Shown one piece after another: positions 1-6,084 of a stretch of DNA of 6,157 bases. Source of the stretch: Actinomycetes bacterium (GTDB lineage Bacteria; Actinomycetota; Acidimicrobiia; Acidimicrobiales; Acidimicrobiaceae); NCBI GenBank assembly GCA_021833085.1, contig JAKBGL010000077.1, positions 1 through 6,157 of the forward strand, in the 5' to 3' direction. Each line of letters begins with the position of its first letter. The first letter of the stretch is position 1. The notes under the pieces were generated by a model that worked only from the letters and a program-made list of their open reading frames with translations, was not told the origin of the DNA and searched no databases. The position numbers and the translations under genes are program-made.

Positions 1-1501
1 CAACCTCTCCTTGAATTTTCTTATAACCAAAGTGACGGGCGATCTCCTCTATGACATCGATCTCGGTCTCACAGTCTGGCCTAAAAGTCGGAACCCGAAC
101 CATTAGAAGGTCGCCGTTCGCTTGCACCTCAAAGCCGATAGGGGCAAGAAGCAACGATATCGCGCGACCGTCTAACTCACTTACTCCAAGGATCTCCCGC
201 ACTCTCGAAACTCTTACTTCAACGGTCCTTCGGTGTGGGTCGGTGTCTCCAAAGTCAAAAATAGAGATTGGTTCCGTACTCAATAGATCACAGATTCGAT
301 GCAATACCGAGATCGTCGCAGCTGGGTCCACGCCTCTCTCGAACCTCATAGAAGCCTCAGAACGGAGATTGAGGCGTTTGGAGGTTCTTGCAATAGCCTT
401 ACGATTAAAGGCTATGAGCTCTAAGAGAACCCTAGTGGTAGAAGCGGAGATCTCACTGCTCTCACCACCCATAACACCTGCTAACCCAATGGGAGTATCA
501 CTTAGATCCGTGATCACAATATCACCTGAATGGCCGCCCTGGGAAGGCAGCAGCTGCCGAAGAGAGCCGTCAAGCGTGCGCAACTCCTCGGCTTCGGTAG
601 CCACCCTAACTCGAATGCCTCCACCACGAACCTTGTCGTAGTCGTAAGGATGAGACGGAAATCCATACTCCAACATCGCATAGTTAGAGGCATCTACCAC
701 ATCCGAAATTGGTCTCATTCCTGCTAAGCGAAGCCTTCGATGAATCTTTGGAGACTCTTTGAGTCTAAGAGGGGCCTCAAGTAACGCCAACGTCGCTCTA
801 GTGGCAAGATCTGGATCAACGATCTCTGAGTGTTCGAGCTCTAACAAGTCCCTCTCCTCTGAGGGCCGAAGATCTTTCGACCATGAAGGAGGTACAAAGC
901 TCACGCCTAATCTAGGGGCAAGATCGCGCGCTACTCCAATAATAGAGTTAGCATCGGGACGATTAGCCTCGATAGCTAGGTCGTAGACGACGTCGTCAAA
1001 GATACCGATCGCTTCACCGAAAAGAGCACCGGTGCTTAGGTCTTCGGGAAGTACCATCAAGCCTGCGCTATCTTCTGCTAACCCAACCTCTTTCGCTGAA
1101 CATAACATCCCGTTGGAGGTAATGCCTTTCATCTTGCGTCGAGATATTGCGAACCCACCCGGAAGAACCGCTCCCACTTTTGCAAAGGGAACCTTATCCC
1201 CTACCTCAAAGTTATAGGCGCCACACACCACGGTCACTGGCTCGGACTCATCAGAGGTGACCAAGACCTTTCTAATGTGATCTGCCCCTTCGATATCTTC
1301 AATCTCTAAAACCTCTGCGACCACGACGTTATCGAGGCCAGTGGAGACACGCTCAACGCCTTCTACCACCATCCCAAGTTCGTTTAACCCTTCTGTTACT
1401 TCATCTATAAAGGCATCAGAAAACGTAGCTGTGAACGGCTGATAAGGAGTTAGTGACGAAAGATCTAGGTACTCGACCAGCCACGACAAAGGAACCCTCA
1501 T
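1..1501 (-). CDS. pheT: Phenylalanyl-tRNA synthetase beta subunit, N-terminal 500 residues (3' end outside window)
   Basis: PheT pairs with PheS to form the cytoplasmic alpha2-beta2 enzyme that charges tRNA-Phe; the beta chain binds tRNA and edits mischarged Tyr-tRNA. Translating the minus strand from ATG at 1501 gives an open frame to the window edge, beginning MRVPLSWLVEYLDL. A tRNA-binding OB-fold domain lies at about residues 55-165 (KMKG at 124-127, GMLCSAKEVGL at 131-141) and is followed by NRPDANS (180-186). The B3/B4 editing domain spans about 220-390 (SNYAMLEYG, LAGVMGGE, then LRSEASMRFERGVDP). The B5 domain is at about 425-495 (RPDCETEIDVIEEIARHFGY). The family is usually near 800 residues, so roughly 300 C-terminal residues, including the B8/FDX anticodon-binding domain, lie outside. 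The start overlaps the pheS stop as ATGA, and AAAGGTG sits just upstream inside pheS, which implies translational coupling. No disruption is seen. Confidence 0.97.
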   Translation of the reverse strand, partial: MRVPLSWLVEYLDLSSLTPYQPFTATFSDAFIDEVTEGLNELGMVVEGVERVSTGLDNVVVAEVLEIEDIEGADHIRKVLVTSDESEPVTVVCGAYNFEVGDKVPFAKVGAVLPGGFAISRRKMKGITSNGMLCSAKEVGLAEDSAGLMVLPEDLSTGALFGEAIGIFDDVVYDLAIEANRPDANSIIGVARDLAPRLGVSFVPPSWSKDLRPSEERDLLELEHSEIVDPDLATRATLALLEAPLRLKESPKIHRRLRLAGMRPISDVVDASNYAMLEYGFPSHPYDYDKVRGGGIRVRVATEAEELRTLDGSLRQLLPSQGGHSGDIVITDLSDTPIGLAGVMGGESSEISASTTRVLLELIAFNRKAIARTSKRLNLRSEASMRFERGVDPAATISVLHRICDLLSTEPISIFDFGDTDPHRRTVEVRVSRVREILGVSELDGRAISLLLAPIGFEVQANGDLLMVRVPTFRPDCETEIDVIEEIARHFGYKKIQGEV

Positions 1502-2583
1502 TGCACACCTTTGAACTGGGAAAGGAATCTAACGTCATTATCTAAAAATACTCTCATATCAGAGATAGCGTATTTCATCTGGACCAGCCTATCGATACCA
1601 AAACCAAATGCGAAACCGGTGTAGGTCTCTGGATCGATGCCTACAGCACTAAAAACATTAGGGTGCACCATTCCGCAGCCACCAAGCTCGATCCAACCCG
1701 TGGAAGAACACGTTCGGCATCCTTCACCAAGACATACCGTACACGTAATCTCAAACTCCGCAGAGGGTTCTGTAAAGGGGAAGTAGGCGGGCCGAAGTCG
1801 AGCTTCAATGTTCGAACCAAAGTACGCCTTCGTAAAGGTAGACACCGTACCGCTTAGATGACTCATGGTAATACCTTTATCTACTACCAAGCCCTCGATC
1901 TGATGGAAGTTGGGTGTGTGCCTTGCATCAGGGGTATCTCTACGAAAGACCTTGCCTGGTATGACCGCATAGATAGGTAACTCACCGCTTTGCATAAGCC
2001 GAACCTGCATAGGAGATGTATGTGTACGCAACAAAAGGCTCCCATAGTCTCCATCAGGGTGGTCGATAAAGAAACTATCTTGACCGTCTCTTGCTGGGTG
2101 AAACTTTGGAATATTTAGCGCTTCAAAGTTGTGCCACTCCGTTTCTACCTCTGGTCCTTCGGCCACTTGATAGCCCATTCCCACGAAGATATCTTCGAGT
2201 TCTTGCTTGGCCTGAGTCACAAGATGAAGAGACCCGAGCTTTGGAGTATCGATGAAGACCAAGTACTGGGTGAGATCCACCGCCTCCTGCTCTTCTCTCT
2301 TAGAAGTCTCCTCTGCCTCTAGTTCGATCTTCGACTGACTAACGCCATCTTCGATCCGTTGACGCAAAGAGCCGATACGTTGGCCAAACGTTCTCTTGTC
2401 GTCACTCTCCAAGCCAGCAATCTGTCTGGAGACAGAAGATATCTCTCCTCCTTTACCCAAGAAACGCCTCTCAAGTTCAACTAGCTCCTCTAAGGTAGAG
2501 ACAGCGTCGATCTCAACGCAAAAGCTCTCTTCGATCTCGTCACAACGACGAAGCAAGGATCCAAGATCCTCATTGTTTAACAA
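1498..2583 (-). CDS. pheS: Phenylalanyl-tRNA synthetase alpha subunit
   Basis: This is the catalytic chain of phenylalanyl-tRNA synthetase, a class II enzyme that activates phenylalanine with ATP and transfers it to tRNA-Phe. The 361 residues show an N-terminal coiled-coil arm (about 1-95) and a class II catalytic core from about 113. Core motifs include LLLRTHTSPMQVR, the motif 2 region GKVFRRDTPDARH with NFHQIEG, the substrate-pocket segment YFPFTEPSAEFEI, GMVHPNV, and motif 3 GFGIDR (327-332). A CxxCx4CxxC cluster (Cys 281, 284, 289, 292) precedes GMVHPNV; the same pattern is known in Bacillus subtilis PheS. Length is normal for the family. The start is TTG at 2583, preceded by AGGGGTGAG at good spacing; no in-frame ATG exists until well inside the catalytic domain. 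It lies 37 bases after the methyltransferase gene and overlaps pheT by 4 bases. Confidence 0.98.
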   Translation of the reverse strand: MLNNEDLGSLLRRCDEIEESFCVEIDAVSTLEELVELERRFLGKGGEISSVSRQIAGLESDDKRTFGQRIGSLRQRIEDGVSQSKIELEAEETSKREEQEAVDLTQYLVFIDTPKLGSLHLVTQAKQELEDIFVGMGYQVAEGPEVETEWHNFEALNIPKFHPARDGQDSFFIDHPDGDYGSLLLRTHTSPMQVRLMQSGELPIYAVIPGKVFRRDTPDARHTPNFHQIEGLVVDKGITMSHLSGTVSTFTKAYFGSNIEARLRPAYFPFTEPSAEFEITCTVCLGEGCRTCSSTGWIELGGCGMVHPNVFSAVGIDPETYTGFAFGFGIDRLVQMKYAISDMRVFLDNDVRFLSQFKGVQ

Positions 2584-2620
2584 GTTCTCACCCCTACGCA
2601 GCGTTCTTCGCTCTGATCAA
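2584..2620 (-). promoter_or_regulatory. 37-base gap with the pheS ribosome binding site
   Basis: On the minus strand this gap ends in AGGGGTGAG, then AAC and the TTG start of pheS. The strong Shine-Dalgarno match supports the TTG start. I see no terminator or clear promoter in the gap, so pheST is probably cotranscribed with the upstream genes. Confidence 0.6.
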
Positions 2621-3430
2621 CTACAGATGTGTTTTGCGTAAACTCTCAAAAAGTACTAAAGAGCCAGCAATGGACACGTTTATGGATTCTACTATCTGAG
2701 ATATCGGTATCGAGACCGTTGCGTCGAAGAAGCACGTCAGATCGGAGCTGATACCGGTACCCTCGGCACCTAATACAACCACAAAGGGGTGACCATAGTC
2801 AAGCTCGCTGTAGCTGCGATCTCCGTGTCTCTCTAAACCATAGATCAAGTAGCCGCCTTGTTGCAGCTTCTTTAAAGGGTCGGAGAGATCTTTCGACCTC
2901 ACAATGTCAACCTCGCCAACCAGTCCAGCAGATGAGCGCACCGCTTTTGGAGAGAAAGGATCAGCACAAGCCTCATCTAACATCAAACCGAAGCTACCCA
3001 CCGCCACTGCACTTCTCACTAGAGCGCCGACGTTGCCCGGATCTTGGATCCCATTTAGTGCTAGCCAATTCTGCGTTATCAGCTCAGTGTTTACCTTTTT
3101 CGGGTCAAAACTAACCTCTGCCATGACTCCCTGTGACGTCGTCGTGTCACTAATGCGTTGGAATAGATCGTTAGGTAAGATATAGACGTCAAAAGAGGCA
3201 CCATGTGCCTCTTTTTGTAGGAGCGGAAGTAGGCTCCCTTGGAGCTCTTCTGTAATGTATATCGCATCTACTGGTCGTCCACGCCTCAGTAGATCCTGAA
3301 CAAACTTCGGTCCTTCGACCATGTAGCGGCTAAGCGCCCACCTTTCCTTAGAAGATGCCAAGAGTCTCACGACTCTTTGAACCTTAGAGTTCTCTCTTGA
3401 GGAAAGGTAGCTCAGCCGACTTGGGATCAC
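2621..3430 (-). CDS. TrmH/SpoU-family RNA 2'-O-ribose methyltransferase
   Basis: This is a SPOUT-class, SAM-dependent enzyme that probably 2'-O-methylates a ribose in rRNA (possibly tRNA). The 269 residues begin with an L30e-like substrate-recognition domain (about 10-100, with YMVEGPKFV at 36-44). The knotted SpoU domain shows motif 1 [14 protein letters not shown] (128-141; Asn133, Arg139), motif 2 [11 protein letters not shown] (218-228) and motif 3 [18 protein letters not shown] (240-257; Asn251). The Gly common in motif 3 (IPMxGxVxSLNVS) is Gln245 here; from memory, the thiostrepton-resistance methylase TsnR also lacks it. The start is GTG at 3430, overlapping the rplT stop as GTGA. Its own ribosome binding site is weak (GAGGA about 12 bases upstream), so coupling to rplT is likely. 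A tsnR/spoU gene between rplT and pheS is also known in mycobacteria. The target nucleotide cannot be read from sequence. Confidence 0.93.
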   Translation of the reverse strand: MIPSRLSYLSSRENSKVQRVVRLLASSKERWALSRYMVEGPKFVQDLLRRGRPVDAIYITEELQGSLLPLLQKEAHGASFDVYILPNDLFQRISDTTTSQGVMAEVSFDPKKVNTELITQNWLALNGIQDPGNVGALVRSAVAVGSFGLMLDEACADPFSPKAVRSSAGLVGEVDIVRSKDLSDPLKKLQQGGYLIYGLERHGDRSYSELDYGHPFVVVLGAEGTGISSDLTCFFDATVSIPISQIVESINVSIAGSLVLFESLRKTHL

Positions 3431-3804
3431 GCGTTAGATTTGTCCTCACTTGAAAGTGCGTCCTTGGCTACACCTACCAAAGCGGCAAACGCCTCAGAGT
3501 CACCATAGGCCATATCTGCAAGCACCTTACGATCTACTTCAACTCCAGCGAGCTTTAAGCCATACATAAAGCGAGAGTAGCTAAGACTGTGCTCTCTAAC
3601 TCCTGCATTGATCCTTTGAATCCAGAGCTTTCTGAACTCACCCTTACGGGCCCTTCTATCTCTGTGAGCGTAGGTCAAAGAGTGCATTACCTGCTCATTA
3701 GCTGCTCTAAAGCTCCTGCTCTTATTGCCGTAGTAACCTTTGGCCCTCTCTAGTACCTTCTTGCGATGCTTGCGAGCACCGACAGCGCGTTTTACTCGTG
3801 CCAT
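3427..3804 (-). CDS. rplT: 50S ribosomal protein L20
   Basis: L20 (bL20) binds 23S rRNA early in 50S assembly, and in Escherichia coli and Bacillus subtilis it also represses its own operon by binding mRNA. The 125 residues match the family along their whole length: [21 protein letters not shown], the long basic helix through [15 protein letters not shown], then RINAGVREH and [12 protein letters not shown]. Residues after about 113 form a short polar tail (SSEDKSNA), slightly longer than the usual 117-residue form. The start is ATG at 3804 with GAGAGGTGA upstream. The gap from rpmI is 54 bases, and the stop overlaps the methyltransferase start. In other bacteria L20 acts on the leader or on the infC-rpmI segment; whether that holds here is unknown. 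Confidence 0.98.
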   Translation of the reverse strand: MARVKRAVGARKHRKKVLERAKGYYGNKSRSFRAANEQVMHSLTYAHRDRRARKGEFRKLWIQRINAGVREHSLSYSRFMYGLKLAGVEVDRKVLADMAYGDSEAFAALVGVAKDALSSEDKSNA

Positions 3805-3858
3805 CTCAATTCACCTCTCTATTCGTTCCGCTTGACTAAGTATTCCGCTATAGATCGA
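3805..3858 (-). promoter_or_regulatory. rpmI-rplT spacer with rplT ribosome binding site and a 7-base direct repeat
   Basis: This is the longest gap inside the operon. On the minus strand it ends with GAGAGGTGA seven bases before the rplT ATG. AGCGGAA occurs twice (plus-strand TTCCGCT at 3826-3832 and 3843-3849), 17 bases apart. There is no U-run or strong hairpin that would terminate transcription. Any regulatory role for the repeat is speculative. Confidence 0.4.
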
Positions 3859-4053
3859 CTAGATACCTAGTTGTTTCTTGATCGTTTTGGCCATGCCTGG
3901 AGATACATCGTCCATACGAGACAGTCGCCTGGTTCTAGTAGAAGCCTTCTTCTCAAGTAGATGAGACTTATTAGGCTTCCGCCTCCTTATTCGACCCGTA
4001 CCCGTCACCTTGAAACGGGCTTTAGCGCCCTTGTCGGTCTTCATCTTTGGCAA
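3859..4053 (-). CDS. rpmI: 50S ribosomal protein L35
   Basis: L35 (bL35) is a small basic protein of the large ribosomal subunit. The 64 residues carry the family signature from the first residue: [18 protein letters not shown], then [18 protein letters not shown], and the C-terminal [11 protein letters not shown]. Length is normal. The start is TTG at 4053, since this codon gives the conserved MPKMKT; the ATG at 4044 would remove the first three conserved residues. AAGGAGAG lies seven bases upstream, directly after the infC stop, and is the best Shine-Dalgarno site in the window. It is encoded between infC and rplT, as in most bacteria, and is surely cotranscribed with them. Confidence 0.97.
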   Translation of the reverse strand: MPKMKTDKGAKARFKVTGTGRIRRRKPNKSHLLEKKASTRTRRLSRMDDVSPGMAKTIKKQLGI

Positions 4054-4067
4054 TTTATCTCTCCTTG

Positions 4068-4724
4068 TTACTTCGATTCCTCTAAAGAGGAGTCACTAGT
4101 GATATCGCTAGACACCTCACCGAGTTCGTCCTTAGCCGCCAACGAATTTGACTCCGGAACGGACCTCGTCTCATGTCCGTTTCCTTTGACTACCCCGCCA
4201 ACTTTTCTATCTGGCGCTAAAACCATCAACATATTTCTACCATCGAGCTTTGGAGCAACCTCAACCTTGCCAACCTCAGTCACTGACTCTGCGATTCGAT
4301 CTAAAATATCTTTCCCTAACTCGGGGTGGTAAAGCTCACGCCCTCTAAACATGATGGTGATTTTTACCTTATGACCGTCCAAAAGGAACTTAGATACTTG
4401 ACGAGTCTTAGTATCAAAGTCTCCGGTGCCGATCTTTGGACGATACTTCATCTCTTTTATCTGGGCGGCTGACGACTTGCGTCTAGACTCCTTCGCCTTT
4501 TGAGCAGCGTCAAACTTGAACTTACCGTAGTCCATTATCCTCGCCACCGGCGGATTCGCCATCGGCGCAACTTCAACCAGATCCATATCCATGCGTCTTG
4601 CAAGTTCAAGCGCCTCTTGAATCGGCCTTATCCCAAGTTGCTTACCATCTGGATCTACTAAGCGGACCTCTCGAACTCTAATTCTTTCGTTAATCCGCGG
4701 CTCACTTGATACTGGTGTGGCTAT
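4068..4724 (-). CDS. infC: Translation initiation factor IF-3, apparent ATA start
   Basis: IF3 binds the 30S subunit, prevents 50S joining and checks the start codon and initiator tRNA. From ATA at 4724 the frame encodes 218 residues. The N-terminal domain includes [17 protein letters not shown] (6-22) and LDLVEVAP-type DLVEVAP (48-54); the linker includes [10 protein letters not shown] and the basic [11 protein letters not shown]. The C-terminal domain includes [23 protein letters not shown] and [14 protein letters not shown], ending near residue 174. A polar, acidic, Ser-rich tail of about 44 residues follows. The first in-frame ATG (4592) is inside the N-terminal domain and would delete 44 family-conserved residues. 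No ATG, GTG or TTG lies between it and the in-frame TAG at 4727-4725, so a rare start is needed. ATA at 4724 sits after AAGGGAG; ATT at 4694 or 4682 would cut into the conserved INERIR. Rare starts are known for infC (AUU in E. coli, AUC in Myxococcus) and allow autoregulation. Gene identity is certain; the exact start is likely but unproven. Confidence 0.93.
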   Translation of the reverse strand: MATPVSSEPRINERIRVREVRLVDPDGKQLGIRPIQEALELARRMDMDLVEVAPMANPPVARIMDYGKFKFDAAQKAKESRRKSSAAQIKEMKYRPKIGTGDFDTKTRQVSKFLLDGHKVKITIMFRGRELYHPELGKDILDRIAESVTEVGKVEVAPKLDGRNMLMVLAPDRKVGGVVKGNGHETRSVPESNSLAAKDELGEVSSDITSDSSLEESK

Positions 4725-4731
4725 CTAGCAT
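4702..4731 (-). other. Possible 9-codon ORF overlapping the infC start
   Basis: An ATG at 4731 opens a frame MLDSHTSIK that ends at TGA 4704-4702, 23 bases into infC in another frame. Its ATG has a plausible Shine-Dalgarno site. It could be a chance ORF, or it could compete with, or feed ribosomes to, the ATA start. Nothing shows that it is translated. Confidence 0.25.
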
Positions 4732-4753
4732 CACTCCCTTCACCTTTGTCGTA
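4725..4753 (-). promoter_or_regulatory. infC ribosome binding region with two purine-rich tracts
   Basis: Read on the minus strand, AAAGGTG is followed by AAGGGAGTG, an ATG at 4731 in the wrong frame, a TAG in the infC frame, and then ATA. GGGAG lies about ten bases before the ATA, a workable Shine-Dalgarno spacing. AAAGGTG lies about nine bases before the out-of-frame ATG. This supports initiation near 4724 and leaves open competing initiation at 4731. Confidence 0.55.
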
Positions 4754-4851
4754 TACAACCCGAAAAATGCAAAGCGGAGCTAGCTATCGCCAGATCTCGA
4801 CCTTACGCACCAAATTTTATAAAAAGTGGCAAGGTGGGAGCAGTACTCCGC

Positions 4852-4879
4852 TTAACTTTATCGATCAACCGCCTAATCT
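4852..4879 (+). promoter_or_regulatory. Candidate promoter for the DUF1844-phosphatase unit
   Basis: TTAACT (4852-4857; four of six to TTGACA) is followed after 16 bases by TAATCT (4874-4879), which fits the TANNNT -10 form common in Actinomycetota. Only eight bases separate this -10 from the GTG start at 4888, so transcription would begin at or next to the start codon. No Shine-Dalgarno sequence is visible upstream of the GTG, consistent with a leaderless mRNA. Confidence 0.4.
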
Positions 4880-4887
4880 AGCAGTTC

Positions 4888-5313
4888 GTGAGTACACTTT
4901 GGACACCAGATGGCGAACATGAGCCAAAAAATAGCAAAATCAACGACGAAATCTCCGAGTCACCTTCAAAAGAGGAGGAGTTAGCCGCACAACAGCGCCT
5001 TGACAACATAAGGGAACAGTTGGCCAACTCCGACGCAAAGGAGCTAATCGCCAATCACTGCTACGGTCTTTTCGAGCTAGCAGCGATCTATCTTTCCCAG
5101 ACTCCCCCCAAGTTGACTGAGGCGTCACTTTCAATCGATGCGCTCCAAGGAGTCGTCTCTGCCCTCCAGGGTCGCCTTGGTAGCAATGAACAGATGATCA
5201 CCGACGGGCTTCATCAACTTCAATTAGCCTTCGTCCAAGTCTCTGTTCTAAAAGACGGTACGGAGCAAGGGCCGGTTGAGTCAAAAGATGGAGAGCCAGA
5301 AGGCGAAGCTTGA
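4888..5313 (+). CDS. DUF1844 domain protein of unknown function
   Basis: The 141-residue protein looks soluble, acidic and mostly helical. Residues 1-45 are a charged, probably disordered leader. Residues from about 48 to 118 resemble DUF1844 (PF08899): a helix with LIANHCYGLFELAAIYL, a loop with PPKLTEASLSIDALQGVVSA (a conserved style of 'L..A...ID.L'), and a final helix ITDGLHQLQLAFVQVS. The tail is acidic. There is no signal peptide, no hydrophobic segment long enough for a membrane span and no catalytic motif. The GTG start at 4888 has no ribosome binding site but sits eight bases from a TANNNT -10, suggesting a leaderless transcript. From memory, DUF1844 genes lie beside infC in other actinobacteria, hinting at a link with translation, but no function is known. 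The stop TGA overlaps a possible TTG start of the next gene. Confidence 0.78.
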   Translation: MSTLWTPDGEHEPKNSKINDEISESPSKEEELAAQQRLDNIREQLANSDAKELIANHCYGLFELAAIYLSQTPPKLTEASLSIDALQGVVSALQGRLGSNEQMITDGLHQLQLAFVQVSVLKDGTEQGPVESKDGEPEGEA

Positions 5314-5822
5314 ACATGGACGACGCCGATCCAAACGTAAAGGTCTGTCTAGTCTGTACCGGAAATATCTGCAGGTCTCCAATGGCCGAGGCAGTCGTAG
5401 GACATGCGGCAAAAAAGCATGGACTTCACTGGGAAGTGAGCTCCAGAGGGACAGGAGCATGGCACCAGGGAAGTAATGCGGATCCAAGAGCCTTGGCCGT
5501 ACTCAGACAAAATGGTCTAGGTCTAACTGGCCATAAGGCTCAACGCTTTAGCGACACCGACTTCAACTACTTCGACGTGATATTAGCAATGGACCAAGAG
5601 AACTACCTCGAAATCACCTCCCGCGTAAAAGCAAAAGAGCATCTCAGTAAGGTACACCTATATCTTGAGTTTGCAGGTTCGAAGGAACCATCAAAGGAGG
5701 TACCTGACCCTTACTTCGGAGATAAAACGGACTTCGAAGAGGTCTTCAACCTCCTCTGTAGCTCTGCAGACGCCGTCGTTGCGCACATCATGGAAAGTTT
5801 GGAGCCTAGAGATCGAGGCTAA
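5310..5822 (+). CDS. Low-molecular-weight protein tyrosine phosphatase family protein
   Basis: This is a cytoplasmic phosphatase of the LMW-PTP/arsenate reductase fold, expected to hydrolyse phosphotyrosine through a cysteinyl-phosphate intermediate. Numbered from the TTG start, the P-loop is VCTGNICRSPMAEA (15-28): nucleophile Cys16, Arg22 and Ser23 complete the CX5R-S signature. STAGT-like SRGTGAWH (45-52), the DPRA segment (58-61) and VILAMD (90-95) follow. The general-acid loop is PDPYFGD (132-138) with Asp133, and FEEVFNLL forms the C-terminal helix. All catalytic residues are present and 170 residues is normal. Two starts are possible. TTG at 5310 overlaps the upstream stop as TTGA and has AAGG six bases before it; ATG at 5316 has a rather distant AAGG. 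It is probably cotranscribed with the DUF1844 gene. The substrate is unknown; the context gives no polysaccharide or arsenic genes that would assign one. Confidence 0.93.
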   Translation: MNMDDADPNVKVCLVCTGNICRSPMAEAVVGHAAKKHGLHWEVSSRGTGAWHQGSNADPRALAVLRQNGLGLTGHKAQRFSDTDFNYFDVILAMDQENYLEITSRVKAKEHLSKVHLYLEFAGSKEPSKEVPDPYFGDKTDFEEVFNLLCSSADAVVAHIMESLEPRDRG

Positions 5823-5843
5823 GTTAAAGTTCTTGCAACAAAG

Positions 5844-5860
5844 GCTAACGCTGTGTTAGC
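5844..5860 (+). terminator. Possible weak terminator hairpin after the phosphatase gene
   Basis: GCTAAC and GTTAGC form a 6-base-pair stem around a 5-base loop, 21 bases after the phosphatase stop. The following ATCATTT is only mildly U-rich and the stem is not GC-rich, so intrinsic termination would be inefficient. Position is its best support. TAGCAT inside the right arm could instead be a -10 box (TTGCAA at 5833-5838, 18 bases upstream). Confidence 0.3.
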
Positions 5861-5943
5861 ATCATTTAGACAAAACTTACTACGTACACTTTTACCAAGT
5901 TCGAAGGTACAGCACCAATATAACAGCGGTATAACAAGACAAA

Positions 5944-5973
5944 CTGGGAACTTACGTGTCAACAACTTCCCAG
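5944..5973. repeat. Inverted repeat, 7-base arms, 16-base loop
   Basis: CTGGGAA (5944-5950) is exactly complementary to TTCCCAG (5967-5973). The loop contains ACGTG. It could fold as an RNA hairpin on either strand; no U-run follows on the plus strand, so it does not look like a terminator. Confidence 0.5.
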
Positions 5974-5992
5974 ACCCAAGTACTGCGAGGAA

Positions 5993-6026
5993 TACGCTGG
6001 AAACGTGCTTACCAGCTGCCAGCGTA
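5993..6026. repeat. Inverted repeat, 8-base arms, 18-base loop
   Basis: TACGCTGG (5993-6000) is exactly complementary to CCAGCGTA (6019-6026), the strongest stem in the tract. A second CCAGC at 6012-6016 inside the loop could pair with the same left arm in a smaller alternative hairpin. The loop contains ACGTG, as does the loop of the hairpin 19 bases upstream. Confidence 0.55.
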
Positions 6027-6084
6027 CACTTTAAAGGTCAGTCCTTGCACAAATCTGAAGCTGTATCGACATCGAATAACAAGT

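Larger units (their letters stand above)
4725..4887. promoter_or_regulatory. Divergent control region between the infC operon and the DUF1844 gene
   Basis: This 163-base spacer must hold promoters for both directions. It has an AT-rich palindrome TTTTATAAAA (4815-4824) that could serve as a -10 box either way, although no good -35 box pairs with it. The inverted repeat AAGCGGAG (4772-4779) / CTCCGCTT (4846-4853) is exact over 8 bases. A local hairpin GGAG-CAGTA-CTCC (4837-4849) shares its right arm with that repeat. On the minus strand, TAGATT (4880-4875) is a weak candidate -10 that would put the whole leader, including both arms, in the infC transcript. The sequence alone does not settle which promoter is used. 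Confidence 0.5.

Noticed and set aside
51..1217. Plus-strand open frames across the left part (51-641, 530-727, 759-986, 1032-1217)
   Set aside because: They are antisense to a continuous, fully conserved pheT frame and carry no protein motif of their own.
1705..1743. CxxCx4CxxC cysteine cluster in PheS as a novel zinc knuckle
   Set aside because: The same cluster occurs in PheS of Bacillus subtilis and other bacteria, so it is a family variant.
2584..2620. T-box or attenuator upstream of pheST
   Set aside because: The gap is only 37 bases, too short for a T-box, and holds no terminator; it contains just the ribosome binding site.
4068..4592. infC as a 174-residue protein starting at ATG 4592
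   Set aside because: This would discard 44 upstream residues matching the IF3 N-terminal domain ([13 protein letters not shown] region), which are open in the same frame.
4815..4824. TTTTATAAAA as a definite bidirectional promoter
   Set aside because: It matches a -10 box in both directions, but neither strand has a reasonable -35 at 16-18 bases, so it is mentioned only as a candidate.
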